A DNA stretch of 64,000 nucleotides, from positions 1 to 64,000 of the forward strand of contig NZ_JAKZAI010000005.1 of the NCBI RefSeq assembly GCF_023156235.1, given 5' to 3'. This DNA comes from Marinobacter goseongensis. Lineage in GTDB: Bacteria > Pseudomonadota > Gammaproteobacteria > Pseudomonadales > Oleiphilaceae. Every line of letters begins with the position of its first letter. Position 1 is the first letter of the stretch. The translations under genes and the position numbers were made by a program. The notes under the pieces were generated by a model that ran no database searches, was not told where the DNA came from, and was given only the letters and a program-made list of their open reading frames with translations. Below, piece after piece: positions 18,860-27,740 of this stretch.

Positions 18860-20596
18860 TTAGCTGACAGTTTCACGCACGGGCGGATGCACCAGCGCCG
18901 TGCGGACGGCGCGAGGCGTGGACCGGGGCCGATCCTGGTAAATGCGGCTGCTGCCGCTGTCGACACCCACCACCTTGCTCATGGCCAGATCAATCTCGCC
19001 GAGCTGATCGACACTGGAGATGCTCCTGACATACAGAAACTCGGCCTGGGTACGCTGGGCTGTCACATCCACCAGCATGAAGCCCGGCGATTTGAGCTCC
19101 ACGTACTTCATGTGCGGATTGGCCAGCTGGACAGCGACACCCGCAAGACCGGCGATTTGCTCGGGAAAACCCGGAGAGGTAACCGAGGGCGTCACGAACT
19201 CGGCGGCAAGGGGATCCGTCAGCGCGTTCTCCAGCAGACTGCCGGGATCCGCGTAGACTTCGTTTGCCCAGGAGGTGTGGATGTCCCCGGTGAAAAATAC
19301 CGTGTTATCGATGCCCTGCCCGGACAGGGTCTGGAGTATCGCCTCCCGGTCAGCCACATAACCGTCCCACTGGTCCATGTTCAGTGACAGCAACTGACCG
19401 TTGAAGGCGGAGATATCCTCCAGCCCCAGGGTGCGGGCCGCGTCCAGCGTCCGGACAATGTTCAGCTCGGAAAACATGACCTGCTGACCAATCATCCGCC
19501 AGTGGGCGTCGGACGTCATCAGACCCTCCCTGAGCCAGCTCATCTGCTGCTCACTCATGATGCGGCGCTGGTCGTCAAAGCGGGCGGGATCGGCAGGCGA
19601 AGACACCTGCGCATCCCGACCCTCAAGGCGGGTGTCCAGCATAAAGAGGTCAATCAACCGGCCGAACTCGAAGCGTCGCCAGATCCGACCGCTGTCTGCG
19701 ACCACCTCGCGAATCGGCAACCACTCGAAATAGGCCTGGATCGCGGCCTCACGGCGATTGGTCCAGGCGCCCTCGGTCGCTTCATCGTGGTTCTCCGCGC
19801 CGTCCCGATGACTGTCGTTGGCAGACTCGTGGTCATCCCAGATGCAGATCATCGGAAACTGCTGATGTACCGCTTGCAAGTTGCTGTCGGTCTTGTACTG
19901 GGCGTGGCGCTGCCGGTAATCCGACAGTTCGAGAATCTCATGGGCAGGCAGCGGGTCGCGGTCGGGAAAGTCACCGTACTCACCCGGACCGTATTCGTAG
20001 ATGTAGTCACCGAGGTGCAGGATAAAGTCCAGGTCGCTCTGGTCACTCACGGCTTTATAAACGGAAAAAAGACCAAAGGCATAATTCGAGCAGGACACCA
20101 CGGCGAATCGGGCACGTTCAGCCGGCATACCCGAAGCTGGGAAGGTGCGGGTTCGGCCCACCGGGGAAGTCTGATCACCGACAGAAAACTGATAGTAATA
20201 CCAGGTGTCCGCCTGCAATCCCGCCGCATCCACCTTGACGCAAAAATCCTGAGCCTGTCCGGTGGTTGTCTGGATCTGACCAACGCGTTCCTGCATGTCC
20301 CGATCCCGGGCAACGGTTACCCTGACCGGTATGACACCTGCGTCCCGGGCAAGCGCGTCTGCCGGAGTGACACGGGTCCACAGCACGACGCGGTCGGCGA
20401 GAGGATCGCCTGAGGCAACGCCGTGGTTGAATGCGACCGCAGGAACGCGCTGACTGTTGCTGTCACCGGCGACGTTACCTGGCCCGGAGACTCTGGCCGC
20501 GGCCCCGCTGCCCGAACCACCGCCCCCACAGGCCGTCAACGCGCCGAGAGATGTGGCGGCGAGGCCCTTGAGCACCACACGGCGTTGCTTGTTCAT
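18860..20596 (-). CDS. phoD: Alkaline phosphatase D family protein
   Basis: A secreted phosphodi-/monoesterase of the PhoD family, 578 residues. The N-terminus carries a twin-arginine signal (QRRVVLKGLAAT, Arg5-Arg6) and lipobox LTAC (Cys23). Metal-site motifs are intact: CSNYAFGLF, HLGDYIYEYG, WDDHESANDSHRDGAENH and FFTGDIHTSW. The ATG at 20596 follows a GGAGAG and puts the Tat signal at the N-terminus; a start 45 bp upstream would not. It forms an operon with the PhoX-like gene. The upstream region holds a perfect CRP/Vfr-type site and a possible Pho half-box. Confidence 0.93.
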   Translation of the reverse strand: MNKQRRVVLKGLAATSLGALTACGGGGSGSGAAARVSGPGNVAGDSNSQRVPAVAFNHGVASGDPLADRVVLWTRVTPADALARDAGVIPVRVTVARDRDMQERVGQIQTTTGQAQDFCVKVDAAGLQADTWYYYQFSVGDQTSPVGRTRTFPASGMPAERARFAVVSCSNYAFGLFSVYKAVSDQSDLDFILHLGDYIYEYGPGEYGDFPDRDPLPAHEILELSDYRQRHAQYKTDSNLQAVHQQFPMICIWDDHESANDSHRDGAENHDEATEGAWTNRREAAIQAYFEWLPIREVVADSGRIWRRFEFGRLIDLFMLDTRLEGRDAQVSSPADPARFDDQRRIMSEQQMSWLREGLMTSDAHWRMIGQQVMFSELNIVRTLDAARTLGLEDISAFNGQLLSLNMDQWDGYVADREAILQTLSGQGIDNTVFFTGDIHTSWANEVYADPGSLLENALTDPLAAEFVTPSVTSPGFPEQIAGLAGVAVQLANPHMKYVELKSPGFMLVDVTAQRTQAEFLYVRSISSVDQLGEIDLAMSKVVGVDSGSSRIYQDRPRSTPRAVRTALVHPPVRETVS

Positions 20597-20645
20597 TCTG
20601 CTCTCCGGATTCTTGATTGTGAGCCGACGGTCGTCGATCACTTGT

Positions 20646-20661
20646 TGTGATGGAGATCACA
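20646..20661. promoter_or_regulatory. CRP/Vfr-type binding site upstream of phoD
   Basis: TGTGATGGAGATCACA is a perfect match to TGTGA-N6-TCACA and is centred about 57 bp upstream of the phoD start codon. Confidence 0.7.
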
Positions 20662-20676
20662 GATTGAAAACAGTCT

Positions 20677-20694
20677 ATTACTCGCGAATGACAG
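20677..20694 (-). promoter_or_regulatory. Possible Pho box upstream of phoD
   Basis: On the minus strand CTGTCAT-TCGC-GAGTAAT has one perfect PhoB half-site (CTGTCAT) and a second half-site matching 4 of 7 at the correct 11-bp period. It lies upstream of the CRP-type site. Confidence 0.35.
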
Positions 20695-20732
20695 GCACCC
20701 CGCACATTGGGCCAAATTAACCGGTTACAGAT

Positions 20733-21986
20733 CTACAAACCGCAAAACGCGAAATCCACATCCGGCGTGCGACCGTCAATGATGTCCGCTATGGCCGCGG
20801 CAGAACCGCAGGAATGGGTCCAGCCCAGGGTGCCATGGCCCGTATTTAGATACAGATTGCCGAAATGACTTTTACCGATGTAGGGCACATTGGATGGCGT
20901 TGCCGGGCGCAGTCCGGTCCAGAATTCAGCCTGGTCCCAGTACGCGGCCTCAGGCATCACTTCCGCGGTGCGGCGGACGATCGCCCGGCACCGGGTGTAA
21001 TCCAGATCCCGGTTATAGCCGTTGAGCTCGGCGGTGCCGGCAACACGGATGCGATCCCCGAGGCGTGAGTACACCAGTTTGTACTCGTCGTCAGTCAGGC
21101 TGACCTTGAACGCCGCGGCCTCGTTCCTGACCGGTACGGTGATGGAATACCCCTTGGCGGGGTAGATATTCAGGAACAGACCCAGTTGCCGCGCCAGTAT
21201 CGCACTGAAGCTGCCCAGGCTAAGCACATAGGCATCGGCACGCTGGGTTTCGTGGCGGCCCTCACAGAGGGTCTGCACACCAAGAACCCGCTCCCGGGTC
21301 TTGTCGAAACCGAGGATGTCGGTGCCGTACAGAAAGTGCACGCCGGCTTCCTCTGCCTTGCGCGCCAGTGCCTGGGTGAACTTCCGGGCGTCGCCGGATT
21401 CGTCCTCGGAGGTGTAAGTGGCCCCGGCGATGCGATCGCGGATCGGCGCCAGCGCCGGCTCCAGCTCAACGGCGCGGGCAGCATCGATCACCTGGCGGTC
21501 GCAACCGAGATCCCGCATCAGCCGTGTGGGCTCAAGAGCGGCATCGAATTCCTGCTGACTGGTGTAGAAGTGCAGTATGCCCTTCTCGAGGTGATCGTAC
21601 TCCAGCCCGGCCTCCTGGCGCAGGGCCTGCAACTGCGATCGGCTGTAGGTACCCAGGTTCACCATCTGGCGAATGTTATAGGCCGCACGCGCCGACGTGC
21701 ACTCCTTGAGGAAAGACAGCGCCCAGCGCCACTGGGCCAGGTCAAAACGGGGCCTGAACAACAGCGGCGCGTCCGGTTGGGTCAGCCACTTGAGTACTTT
21801 CAACGGCGCCGAGGGGTTGGCCCAGGGCTCGGCGTGAGACACCGATATCTGCCCACCGTTGGCATAACTGGTCTCCAGGCCGGCTTTGCTCTGCCGGTCA
21901 ATAACGGTGACCTCATGGCCTTGTTTGCGCAAAAACCAGGCGGTGGTAACACCAACAACACCTGCACCCAGCACCATTACGTGCAT
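20733..21986 (-). CDS. dadA: D-amino acid dehydrogenase small subunit
   Basis: FAD-dependent membrane-associated enzyme that oxidatively deaminates D-amino acids (chiefly D-alanine) to 2-oxoacids and passes electrons to the respiratory chain. The 417-residue length matches DadA. The N-terminus has the Rossmann motif VLGAGVVGVTTAWFLRKQGH, and the C-terminal FAD motif is YLNTGHGTLGWTHSCGSA. No alanine racemase is next to it, unlike the dadAX operon of Pseudomonas. It is probably transcribed alone. Confidence 0.94.
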   Translation of the reverse strand: MHVMVLGAGVVGVTTAWFLRKQGHEVTVIDRQSKAGLETSYANGGQISVSHAEPWANPSAPLKVLKWLTQPDAPLLFRPRFDLAQWRWALSFLKECTSARAAYNIRQMVNLGTYSRSQLQALRQEAGLEYDHLEKGILHFYTSQQEFDAALEPTRLMRDLGCDRQVIDAARAVELEPALAPIRDRIAGATYTSEDESGDARKFTQALARKAEEAGVHFLYGTDILGFDKTRERVLGVQTLCEGRHETQRADAYVLSLGSFSAILARQLGLFLNIYPAKGYSITVPVRNEAAAFKVSLTDDEYKLVYSRLGDRIRVAGTAELNGYNRDLDYTRCRAIVRRTAEVMPEAAYWDQAEFWTGLRPATPSNVPYIGKSHFGNLYLNTGHGTLGWTHSCGSAAAIADIIDGRTPDVDFAFCGL

Positions 21987-22076
21987 CCTTATCCTCCGCT
22001 AAGCGTGAGTCCCGTGCGGGACACCATGGACCGGGCCCCAGTCTAGCGTCCGGGGCCGGCATTGGGTGTTAGATCA

Positions 22077-22433
22077 TCAGCCGCCGGCCCGTTTGACGGT
22101 CCAGCCTTTGGCCTGAAGCAGCGGCACGAGGATGTCCCGCTGGTCCCCCTGGATTTCAACGACACCGTCCTTGACGGTGCCGCCGGTCCCACACCGGGCT
22201 TTCAGTACCTTCGCAAGGGCCTTGAGTTCTTTATCGTCCAGGGGGATTCCGGTCACAAGGGTGACGCCCTTGCCCTTGCGACCCTTGGTTTCGCGACTGA
22301 CCCGCACCACCCCGTCACCGGCCGGCCGGGACGGCTGGCCGCAGCAACAGTCAGCAACGGGATGGCGGCAGTCCGGGCACATGCGCCCCTGCTCAGTGGA
22401 AAAAACCAGGCCACCAGCCGATCTCGACTTCAT
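22077..22433 (-). CDS. yciH: SUI1/eIF1-family translation factor YciH
   Basis: A 118-residue homologue of eukaryotic eIF1, which affects start-codon fidelity and recycling. Cysteines CPDCRHPVADCCC lie near the N-terminus, followed by the SUI1 core TLVTGIPLDDKELKALAKVL and GTGGTVKDGVVEIQGDQRD. Length and order are typical of bacterial YciH. It lies 28 bp from the DUF4136 lipoprotein gene on the same strand. Confidence 0.93.
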   Translation of the reverse strand: MKSRSAGGLVFSTEQGRMCPDCRHPVADCCCGQPSRPAGDGVVRVSRETKGRKGKGVTLVTGIPLDDKELKALAKVLKARCGTGGTVKDGVVEIQGDQRDILVPLLQAKGWTVKRAGG

Positions 22434-22461
22434 TGGTACTCCGATTACAGTGTTTCACGCC

Positions 22462-22998
22462 CTACTTCAGTCCCGGGGGGTACTCGGTAAACATGTCCGC
22501 GACTACTTCGTCGATCAGCTCGCGGCGGTATTCCGGCGATTGGTCCTCGTTGAGGTAACGCCGGCTTGCCGCACGCCACACCACACGCTCGCTCTGCGCA
22601 TCAACAAGCTCGACCACCAGCTTACCTTCCTGCACTTCACGAATCGGCGGTGCCGTAGACAGCCCCCAGCCAAAGTTACCACGACCGATGCCGAGACCGA
22701 ACCCCAGGCCGGAACGTTCGAGCCGTTCCTCCTCGACAATTTGCCAGGTCACCAGCAAATCCGCGGCATCTGCCCCGGCCTTGTCGAGCCCCCTCCGGTT
22801 CAGCTCGCGCTCAACCGCAGCGCGAATCCGGCTATCATCCAGCGATTCGAAAGACGCACTGTCGCCACCGCGCTCGGGGAACGCCCAGGATGAGTAGTTA
22901 CCGAAAACGGCGGCCGAGTCGTAATCGGTCACCACGTTGCTGGCACAACCGGCCAGCAACAGCATCGTCAGGGATGCCACAACCGCGCGAATCGTCAT
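22462..22998 (-). CDS. DUF4136 lipoprotein
   Basis: A 178-residue envelope lipoprotein. The signal peptide ends in lipobox LLLAGC (Cys18), followed by a DUF4136 domain beginning VVTDYDSAAVFGNYSSWAF. ATG 22998 is chosen because GAGGTG lies six bases upstream; an alternative ATG 12 bp further out has AAGGAA upstream. Proteins of this family are common in gammaproteobacteria, without a defined role. The middle Gly-rich stretch GLGFGLGIGRGNFGWG is unusual but seen in relatives. Confidence 0.85.
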   Translation of the reverse strand: MTIRAVVASLTMLLLAGCASNVVTDYDSAAVFGNYSSWAFPERGGDSASFESLDDSRIRAAVERELNRRGLDKAGADAADLLVTWQIVEEERLERSGLGFGLGIGRGNFGWGLSTAPPIREVQEGKLVVELVDAQSERVVWRAASRRYLNEDQSPEYRRELIDEVVADMFTEYPPGLK

Positions 22999-23071
22999 AG
23001 TACACCTCATGTCTGATTTCCTTGTGTAAAGTATACGCACTCCGAACGGTCAGAGATGTAGCGAGGGTTCC

Positions 23072-23677
23072 CTACCTTTCGAAACGGTAATCGAGTTTGT
23101 GGGCCTCACAAAAAGCGGCAAAGGCCTCGCTATGATCCGCCGGCACCTGCACCCGCGCGTTGACGCTGGCACCGTACTCCACCGCGACCAACAACGCCTC
23201 GTGAGTTTCGCACCAGTGCCGCAAGGGCTGCTCATCGGCAAACCCCATGGTCACATCAACCGCGTCCATGGCCTGCTGCACCGACCGTTCCACTGCAGAC
23301 AACACGCTCTCGGCAGCTCCGGCGTAGGCGCGGACCAGGCCGCCAGCACCCAGTTTGATGCCGCCAAAATAGCGAATCACCATCACCAGCACGTCCCCCA
23401 TATCCTTGTGCTGGATCACCCCGAGAATCGGCTTACCCGCGGTGCCCGACGGCTCGCCATCGTCGTTCATCGCCGCTTCCGCCGCCGATCCCGGGCGCCC
23501 CAACTGGTAGGCCCAGCAGATGTGGCGGGCGTCCGGATGATCCCGGTGGGCCTGATCAAGCCACGCGCGCACCTCGTCACGGCTGCTCACGTGAGCAATA
23601 CGGGCGATAAACCGGCTTTTCTTTATCTCCGTTTCCCGCTCAAGGTATCCTGCGGGAACAGGGTAGTTCTTGTTCAT
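23072..23677 (-). CDS. yigZ: IMPACT/YigZ family protein
   Basis: A 201-residue member of UPF0029/IMPACT. The N-terminal IMPACT domain carries KKSRFIARIAHVSS, MNDDGEPSGTAGKPIL and VIRYFGGIKLGAGGLVRAY, followed by a DUF1949 ferredoxin-like domain. Related proteins interact with translation factors, and the bacterial role is unclear. It is the farthest upstream of the minus-strand group that also contains the DUF4136 gene and yciH. Confidence 0.93.
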   Translation of the reverse strand: MNKNYPVPAGYLERETEIKKSRFIARIAHVSSRDEVRAWLDQAHRDHPDARHICWAYQLGRPGSAAEAAMNDDGEPSGTAGKPILGVIQHKDMGDVLVMVIRYFGGIKLGAGGLVRAYAGAAESVLSAVERSVQQAMDAVDVTMGFADEQPLRHWCETHEALLVAVEYGASVNARVQVPADHSEAFAAFCEAHKLDYRFER

Positions 23678-23712
23678 CTACTCGCGCTCCGCGCACACCG
23701 AGGAAATCCAAC

Positions 23713-23922
23713 GTGGAAAATGAAGACGATCCCGTCTCAGCTGGCACCGCACCGCCTGCGAAAATCCGAAAAGCCGGCTGCGGCATCCGCTATGACGAAG
23801 GCGAAATTGAGGGCATCGATTTCTCTCGCGCAGCGGAACTCAAACCTGACGCCCCGGCTACCGATGTGTCAGCTGACATCGGTAAAGACCGGCAGGATGA
23901 CGGTCACCCGAAGCCCGCCTGA
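23713..23922 (+). CDS. Small hypothetical protein (69 aa), GTG start
   Basis: A GTG at 23713 preceded by aggaaatccaac opens a 69-codon frame with IRKAGCGIRYDEGEIEGIDF in the middle. The last 54 bp overlap the 3' end of the convergent sensor kinase gene. The charged, non-repetitive central part looks protein-like, but no family is recognised. Confidence 0.4.
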   Translation: MENEDDPVSAGTAPPAKIRKAGCGIRYDEGEIEGIDFSRAAELKPDAPATDVSADIGKDRQDDGHPKPA

Positions 23923-25191
23923 AACAGCAAGATCTGCCCGAATGTCACCATCATGGGCCGCCACAATGTCCCGCGCAATGGCCAGCCCGAGGCCCCAACC
24001 CTTACCTCCACGGGATTTGTCAGCCCGGTAGAACGGCTCGAACAGATGGGGCAGCATCTCCGGGGGCACCCCCGGGCCTTCGTCCTCGATCACCGTGACC
24101 AGAGCGCCATCCACCTTGTTCATGCAGACGTGAACCGCATGACGCGGGCTGGTGTGATCGAGGGCGTTCTGTACGATGTTATCGAAAGCCCGTTGCAACA
24201 ATCCCTGATCTCCCAGCACGGATACCCCCGGACAATCCGGACTGATCGTTAACTGGCAGTCCACCCCCCGATGCTCGGCATAGTCGGCTGCGTCCTGCAG
24301 CACATCGTTGATCACGATCACCGGCTGAACCGCCTCGCGGGGAATGTCGCGCCCCTCTTCCGACACCCGATAGAGCGTGAGAATCTGCGAGGTCATGGCT
24401 TCCAGGCGCTCGTTCTGGCGGAGAATGCTCGCCAGCAGGTCTTCGTCCGTTCCGCTTTCACTGGCCAGTTCGATGGCGATCCGCTGCCGGGTCAGCGGCG
24501 TTCTCAGGTCGTGGGAAATGTCCCGCAGCAGATGTTTCTGCCGATCAAGCAGACTGCAAAGCTGCTCGGTCATGGCGTTGAAAGCAGCCGCCAGCTGCCC
24601 GACTTCGTCCCGCCGGCCGGCAATCTGGTCACTGACCCGCAACTGGGTGTTACCGCCAGCGATGTCCCGGGCAGTGGTTTCCATATGTCGGAGCGGTCGC
24701 GAGACCAACCGGGCAATCCACCAGCAAGCCAGTGTAATCAACACAAAAGCAAGCGCCATCTCCAGCACACGGAAAAAGCGCGGGTCGAGCCAACCCTCAC
24801 CGTCCATCCGTGGCCAGGCCACCAACCGGTACCCCTCACCAACCTCAATCACCGCGGGGCGCTGCCGGTACCAGCCTGACTTCAGGCGCTCACGGATGGC
24901 CGAGGGCAAGCGGCCATCCTGCTCATCGTTCTCCACCAGAATGAGGTGCAGTTCCAGGCGTTCGCCCTGCGCTCTCAGAAAGCGCCAGGCCGGCCCCCGG
25001 CCCTCACTCCGGCGCACCGTTAACGCCTCCAGGCCCAACTCCCTCAGGCCGACCTGACGCTCGATGGACGCGCGCTCACGATCCATAAGCGCCCGTGTGG
25101 CAACGTTGCTGATCAGCATGGTGATCGCCATGGCCAGCCAGATAGACAGGAAAATTCGCCAGAACAGCGGAAACACCACGCGCCGCGTCAT
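23869..25191 (-). CDS. Sensor histidine kinase, CpxA/RstB-like
   Basis: A 440-residue membrane kinase. It has two transmembrane segments (about residues 8-30 and 140-165) flanking a short periplasmic domain, then a HAMP domain, a dimerisation domain with phospho-acceptor His227 in RDISHDLRTPLTR, and an HATPase domain with the N box NIVQNALDH and G boxes DEGPGVPP and GWGLGLAIARDI. Its start overlaps the response regulator stop by four bases. The short sensor domain and a CpxP/Spy-like gene next door suggest an envelope-stress signal, but the ligand is unknown. Confidence 0.93.
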   Translation of the reverse strand: MTRRVVFPLFWRIFLSIWLAMAITMLISNVATRALMDRERASIERQVGLRELGLEALTVRRSEGRGPAWRFLRAQGERLELHLILVENDEQDGRLPSAIRERLKSGWYRQRPAVIEVGEGYRLVAWPRMDGEGWLDPRFFRVLEMALAFVLITLACWWIARLVSRPLRHMETTARDIAGGNTQLRVSDQIAGRRDEVGQLAAAFNAMTEQLCSLLDRQKHLLRDISHDLRTPLTRQRIAIELASESGTDEDLLASILRQNERLEAMTSQILTLYRVSEEGRDIPREAVQPVIVINDVLQDAADYAEHRGVDCQLTISPDCPGVSVLGDQGLLQRAFDNIVQNALDHTSPRHAVHVCMNKVDGALVTVIEDEGPGVPPEMLPHLFEPFYRADKSRGGKGWGLGLAIARDIVAAHDGDIRADLAVSGGLRVTVILPVFTDVS

Positions 25192-25874
25192 GCCGGCACC
25201 CGATAGCTGTAGCCCAGCCCTCGCACGGTCTCGATCCGTGGCGGATCGTCGTTACCCAGCTTCTTGCGCAGGTTGCTAATGTGCATGTCCAGGGTCCGGT
25301 CATGGGCTTCGAGCCGTCGTCCCAGCGCCCACTGCATCAGGTCGGTTTTACGGACCACGCTGCCGGCATGGGCGAGCAACACCTGAAGCACCTCATATTC
25401 CGTGGCGGTGAGTTCGAGCGGGTTGTCATCCTGATAGATCCGGCGATGGGCAGGCTCCACCCGCAGGTCGCCATAGGTGCGGGAAGCGTCCAGATCAACC
25501 GCCTGATCCCAGGCGATGCGGCGCAGCAGGGCCTGCAGCCGCGCCACCAGTTCCCGCGGGTTACAGGGCTTGGGGATGTAATCGTCGGCCCCCACCTCGA
25601 AGCCGACAATGCGGTCGGTCTCATCACCCCGGGCCGTGAGCAGCACCACCGGGAGGTGGGTTTCGGCACGCAGGGCCCGCAACACGTCGAGTCCGCTGAT
25701 GTCCGGCAACATGATATCCAGCACTACAATGTCGCAGTTCTGGCCACGGGCCAGCGACAGCCCGTCGTTGCCGGTCGCCGCCTCGCGCACACTGAAACCC
25801 TGATTGGTCAGGTAGCGGGCCAGCAATTGCCGTAGCTCATCGTCGTCCTCAACCAGCAATACCCTGTTCTGCAT
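25188..25874 (-). CDS. OmpR-family response regulator, CpxR-like
   Basis: A 228-residue regulator with a receiver domain (acidic EDDDE pocket, phospho-acceptor Asp53 in VVLDIMLPDISG, Lys in YIPKPCNPRELVAR) and a winged-helix DNA-binding domain ending in HISNLRKKLG and a RGLGYSY motif. ATG 25874 is preferred because GGAGGAG lies just upstream. It is cotranscribed with the kinase and divergent from the Spy-like gene, so it probably controls that gene and itself. Confidence 0.93.
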   Translation of the reverse strand: MQNRVLLVEDDDELRQLLARYLTNQGFSVREAATGNDGLSLARGQNCDIVVLDIMLPDISGLDVLRALRAETHLPVVLLTARGDETDRIVGFEVGADDYIPKPCNPRELVARLQALLRRIAWDQAVDLDASRTYGDLRVEPAHRRIYQDDNPLELTATEYEVLQVLLAHAGSVVRKTDLMQWALGRRLEAHDRTLDMHISNLRKKLGNDDPPRIETVRGLGYSYRVPA

Positions 25875-25944
25875 GACTCTCCTCCCGATTGACACGATTC
25901 AGTCTAACACGCTGGCCTGCGGTGTCTTTTTCTGGCGATTTTCC

Positions 25945-25960
25945 TTTGCACAACCTTTAC
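25945..25960. promoter_or_regulatory. Candidate CpxR-type direct-repeat operator
   Basis: On the minus strand GTAAA-N6-GCAAA (plus strand TTTGC-N6-TTTAC) resembles the CpxR box GTAAA-N(4-8)-GTAAA with one mismatch. It lies in the divergent region between the regulator gene and the CpxP/Spy-like gene. Confidence 0.4.
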
Positions 25961-26058
25961 ACGGCACTGACACCGGCTGACAGGTTTGTCCGTTAGCATA
26001 ATCCTCACTGTCACGGGGCTGCTTCGGCGGCTCTACCAATGAGCAAGAGGGTCCAACG

Positions 26059-26430
26059 ATGATCAAACACCCATCCCCCCGGTTTCTCGCCAGCGTCTTT
26101 CTGTCCGCAGCGCTATTGGCCAGCCCGCTGGCGCTCGCCGGCAATCACGGAGACAAACATCACGGCCACCACGGCAAGTACAACAACGCCGAAATGTGTG
26201 AGCAGATGCGCAACGACACCGGCAAATTCAGCCCCGAGAACCGCGAGGCGCGGATGCAGGAATACCAGGCCAAAATGGAGCAGCGCCACGCCAGGATGGC
26301 CGACCGCCTCAAACTGACCGACGAGCAGCGCGAGATCTGGGACGAGATCCATCAGGAGAAGCAAGAGAAACGCGCCGCTAAGATGGAGAAATGGCAGGCG
26401 AAAATGCAGGAACACTGCGCCAGCCAGTGA
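26059..26430 (+). CDS. CpxP/Spy-like periplasmic protein
   Basis: A 123-residue secreted protein with a cleavable signal peptide ending LASPLALA-GN. The mature part begins with a His-rich stretch (HGDKHHGHHGKY) and continues as long amphipathic helices with the LTDEQREIWDEI motif typical of the LTXXQ/Spy/CpxP family. Family members act as periplasmic chaperones or modulate the Cpx sensor. The divergent CpxRA-like pair supports that role. The His cluster could bind metal. Confidence 0.85.
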   Translation: MIKHPSPRFLASVFLSAALLASPLALAGNHGDKHHGHHGKYNNAEMCEQMRNDTGKFSPENREARMQEYQAKMEQRHARMADRLKLTDEQREIWDEIHQEKQEKRAAKMEKWQAKMQEHCASQ

Positions 26431-26486
26431 TCAGTTGCGGGGTTCTGGCGTATGGTATCGGGTATCACCAAGGAGGTTGCCCGACC

Positions 26487-27653
26487 ATGGCCGAACCCGG
26501 CTCCCCAATTCCGCTCGTTCGTTTCTGCACATCCATCGAAGACATTGCAGAAGCGGACTGGGATGCATTCTGCCCCGGCTCGTACCCGTTTCTCAAGCAC
26601 CGCTTTCTGCGGGCACTGGAGGCCAATGGCTGCACCACCAGTGAATCCGGCTGGACACCCGCACACCTGACTTTCTGGCTGGACGGCGATCTGGCCGGCG
26701 TGGCGCCCGCGTGGCTGAAAGCCCACTCCATGGGCGAGTATGTGTTTGACTGGGCCTGGGCCGATGCCTACCGGCGCTACGGCGAAGAGTACTACCCCAA
26801 ACTGTTGATCGCCGTGCCGTTCACCCCCTGCCAGGGGCCGCGCCTGCTGCTGGGTGAGACCCTGCGCAAGGGTTTGACGCCCGAGCTGCTTCACAAACTG
26901 CTGGACAGCGCCTGTGATGCCCTGGGCGCCCACTCCTGGCACGTACTGTTTCCCAACGCCGATGATCAGCAACTGCTTGAAAAGACCGGGGAGCTGCACC
27001 GTCTCGGGTGCCAGTTCCATTGGCGCAACCATGGATACCGGGGATTCGACGATTTCCTCGGCGCGCTCACTTCACGCAAGCGCAAGTCCCTTCGTAAGGA
27101 ACGCCGACAGGTCAGCGAGTCCGGCGTATCTTTCCGGCGTTTTTCCGGCACAGACATGCCGGCGCAGGTGCTGTCGGCCTTCTATGTGTTCTATCAGGCA
27201 ACCTATCTCAAGCGGGGCCAACGCCCTTACCTGAATGAGGCTTTCTTCCGCCAGCTGCGCACGGCCATGCCCGAACAGCTGTACCTGGTGATGGCGATCA
27301 GGGACGACGACATGATCGCAGGCTCTCTTTTCCTGACCGGTGATGACACACTTTACGGCCGCTACTGGGGCTGTCTGGAAGAGTACGACTTTCTGCATTT
27401 TGAAACCTGCTACTACCAGGGCATCGAGCTGGCCATAGATCTCGGCCTGTCCACTTTTGACGCCGGCGCCCAGGGCGAGCACAAGCTGATCCGTGGCTTC
27501 GAGCCGGTGGTCACCCACTCCTGGCACGGCATAGTCCATCCGGGATTTCACGAGGCCATTGAACGATTTACCGCCGAGGAGGCGGAACACGTCCGGCGCT
27601 ATGTTGATGATGCCAGGGAGGCCCTGCCGTTCCGACAGGAGAATACTGGTTAA
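26487..27653 (+). CDS. FemAB/GNAT-like protein (PF04339 family)
   Basis: A 388-residue cytosolic protein of the COG3146/PF04339 family, which has a double GNAT-like fold related to FemAB aminoacyltransferases. Characteristic stretches are ADAYRRYGEEYYPKLLIAVP, FTPCQGPRLLL and LGLSTFDAGAQGEHKLIRGF. The start at 26487 follows an AAGGAGG; the open frame begins earlier but without a ribosome site. The substrate is unknown. It lies about 55 bp after the Spy-like gene and could share its transcript. Confidence 0.88.
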   Translation: MAEPGSPIPLVRFCTSIEDIAEADWDAFCPGSYPFLKHRFLRALEANGCTTSESGWTPAHLTFWLDGDLAGVAPAWLKAHSMGEYVFDWAWADAYRRYGEEYYPKLLIAVPFTPCQGPRLLLGETLRKGLTPELLHKLLDSACDALGAHSWHVLFPNADDQQLLEKTGELHRLGCQFHWRNHGYRGFDDFLGALTSRKRKSLRKERRQVSESGVSFRRFSGTDMPAQVLSAFYVFYQATYLKRGQRPYLNEAFFRQLRTAMPEQLYLVMAIRDDDMIAGSLFLTGDDTLYGRYWGCLEEYDFLHFETCYYQGIELAIDLGLSTFDAGAQGEHKLIRGFEPVVTHSWHGIVHPGFHEAIERFTAEEAEHVRRYVDDAREALPFRQENTG

Positions 27654-27740
27654 TTTTTATACGATCTTGTAATAACCTGAGCGTGGGTTTCCTGATAATT
27701 TCAGAACCCCTCCTTCAGGCATCGGGACAGGTCACACACC

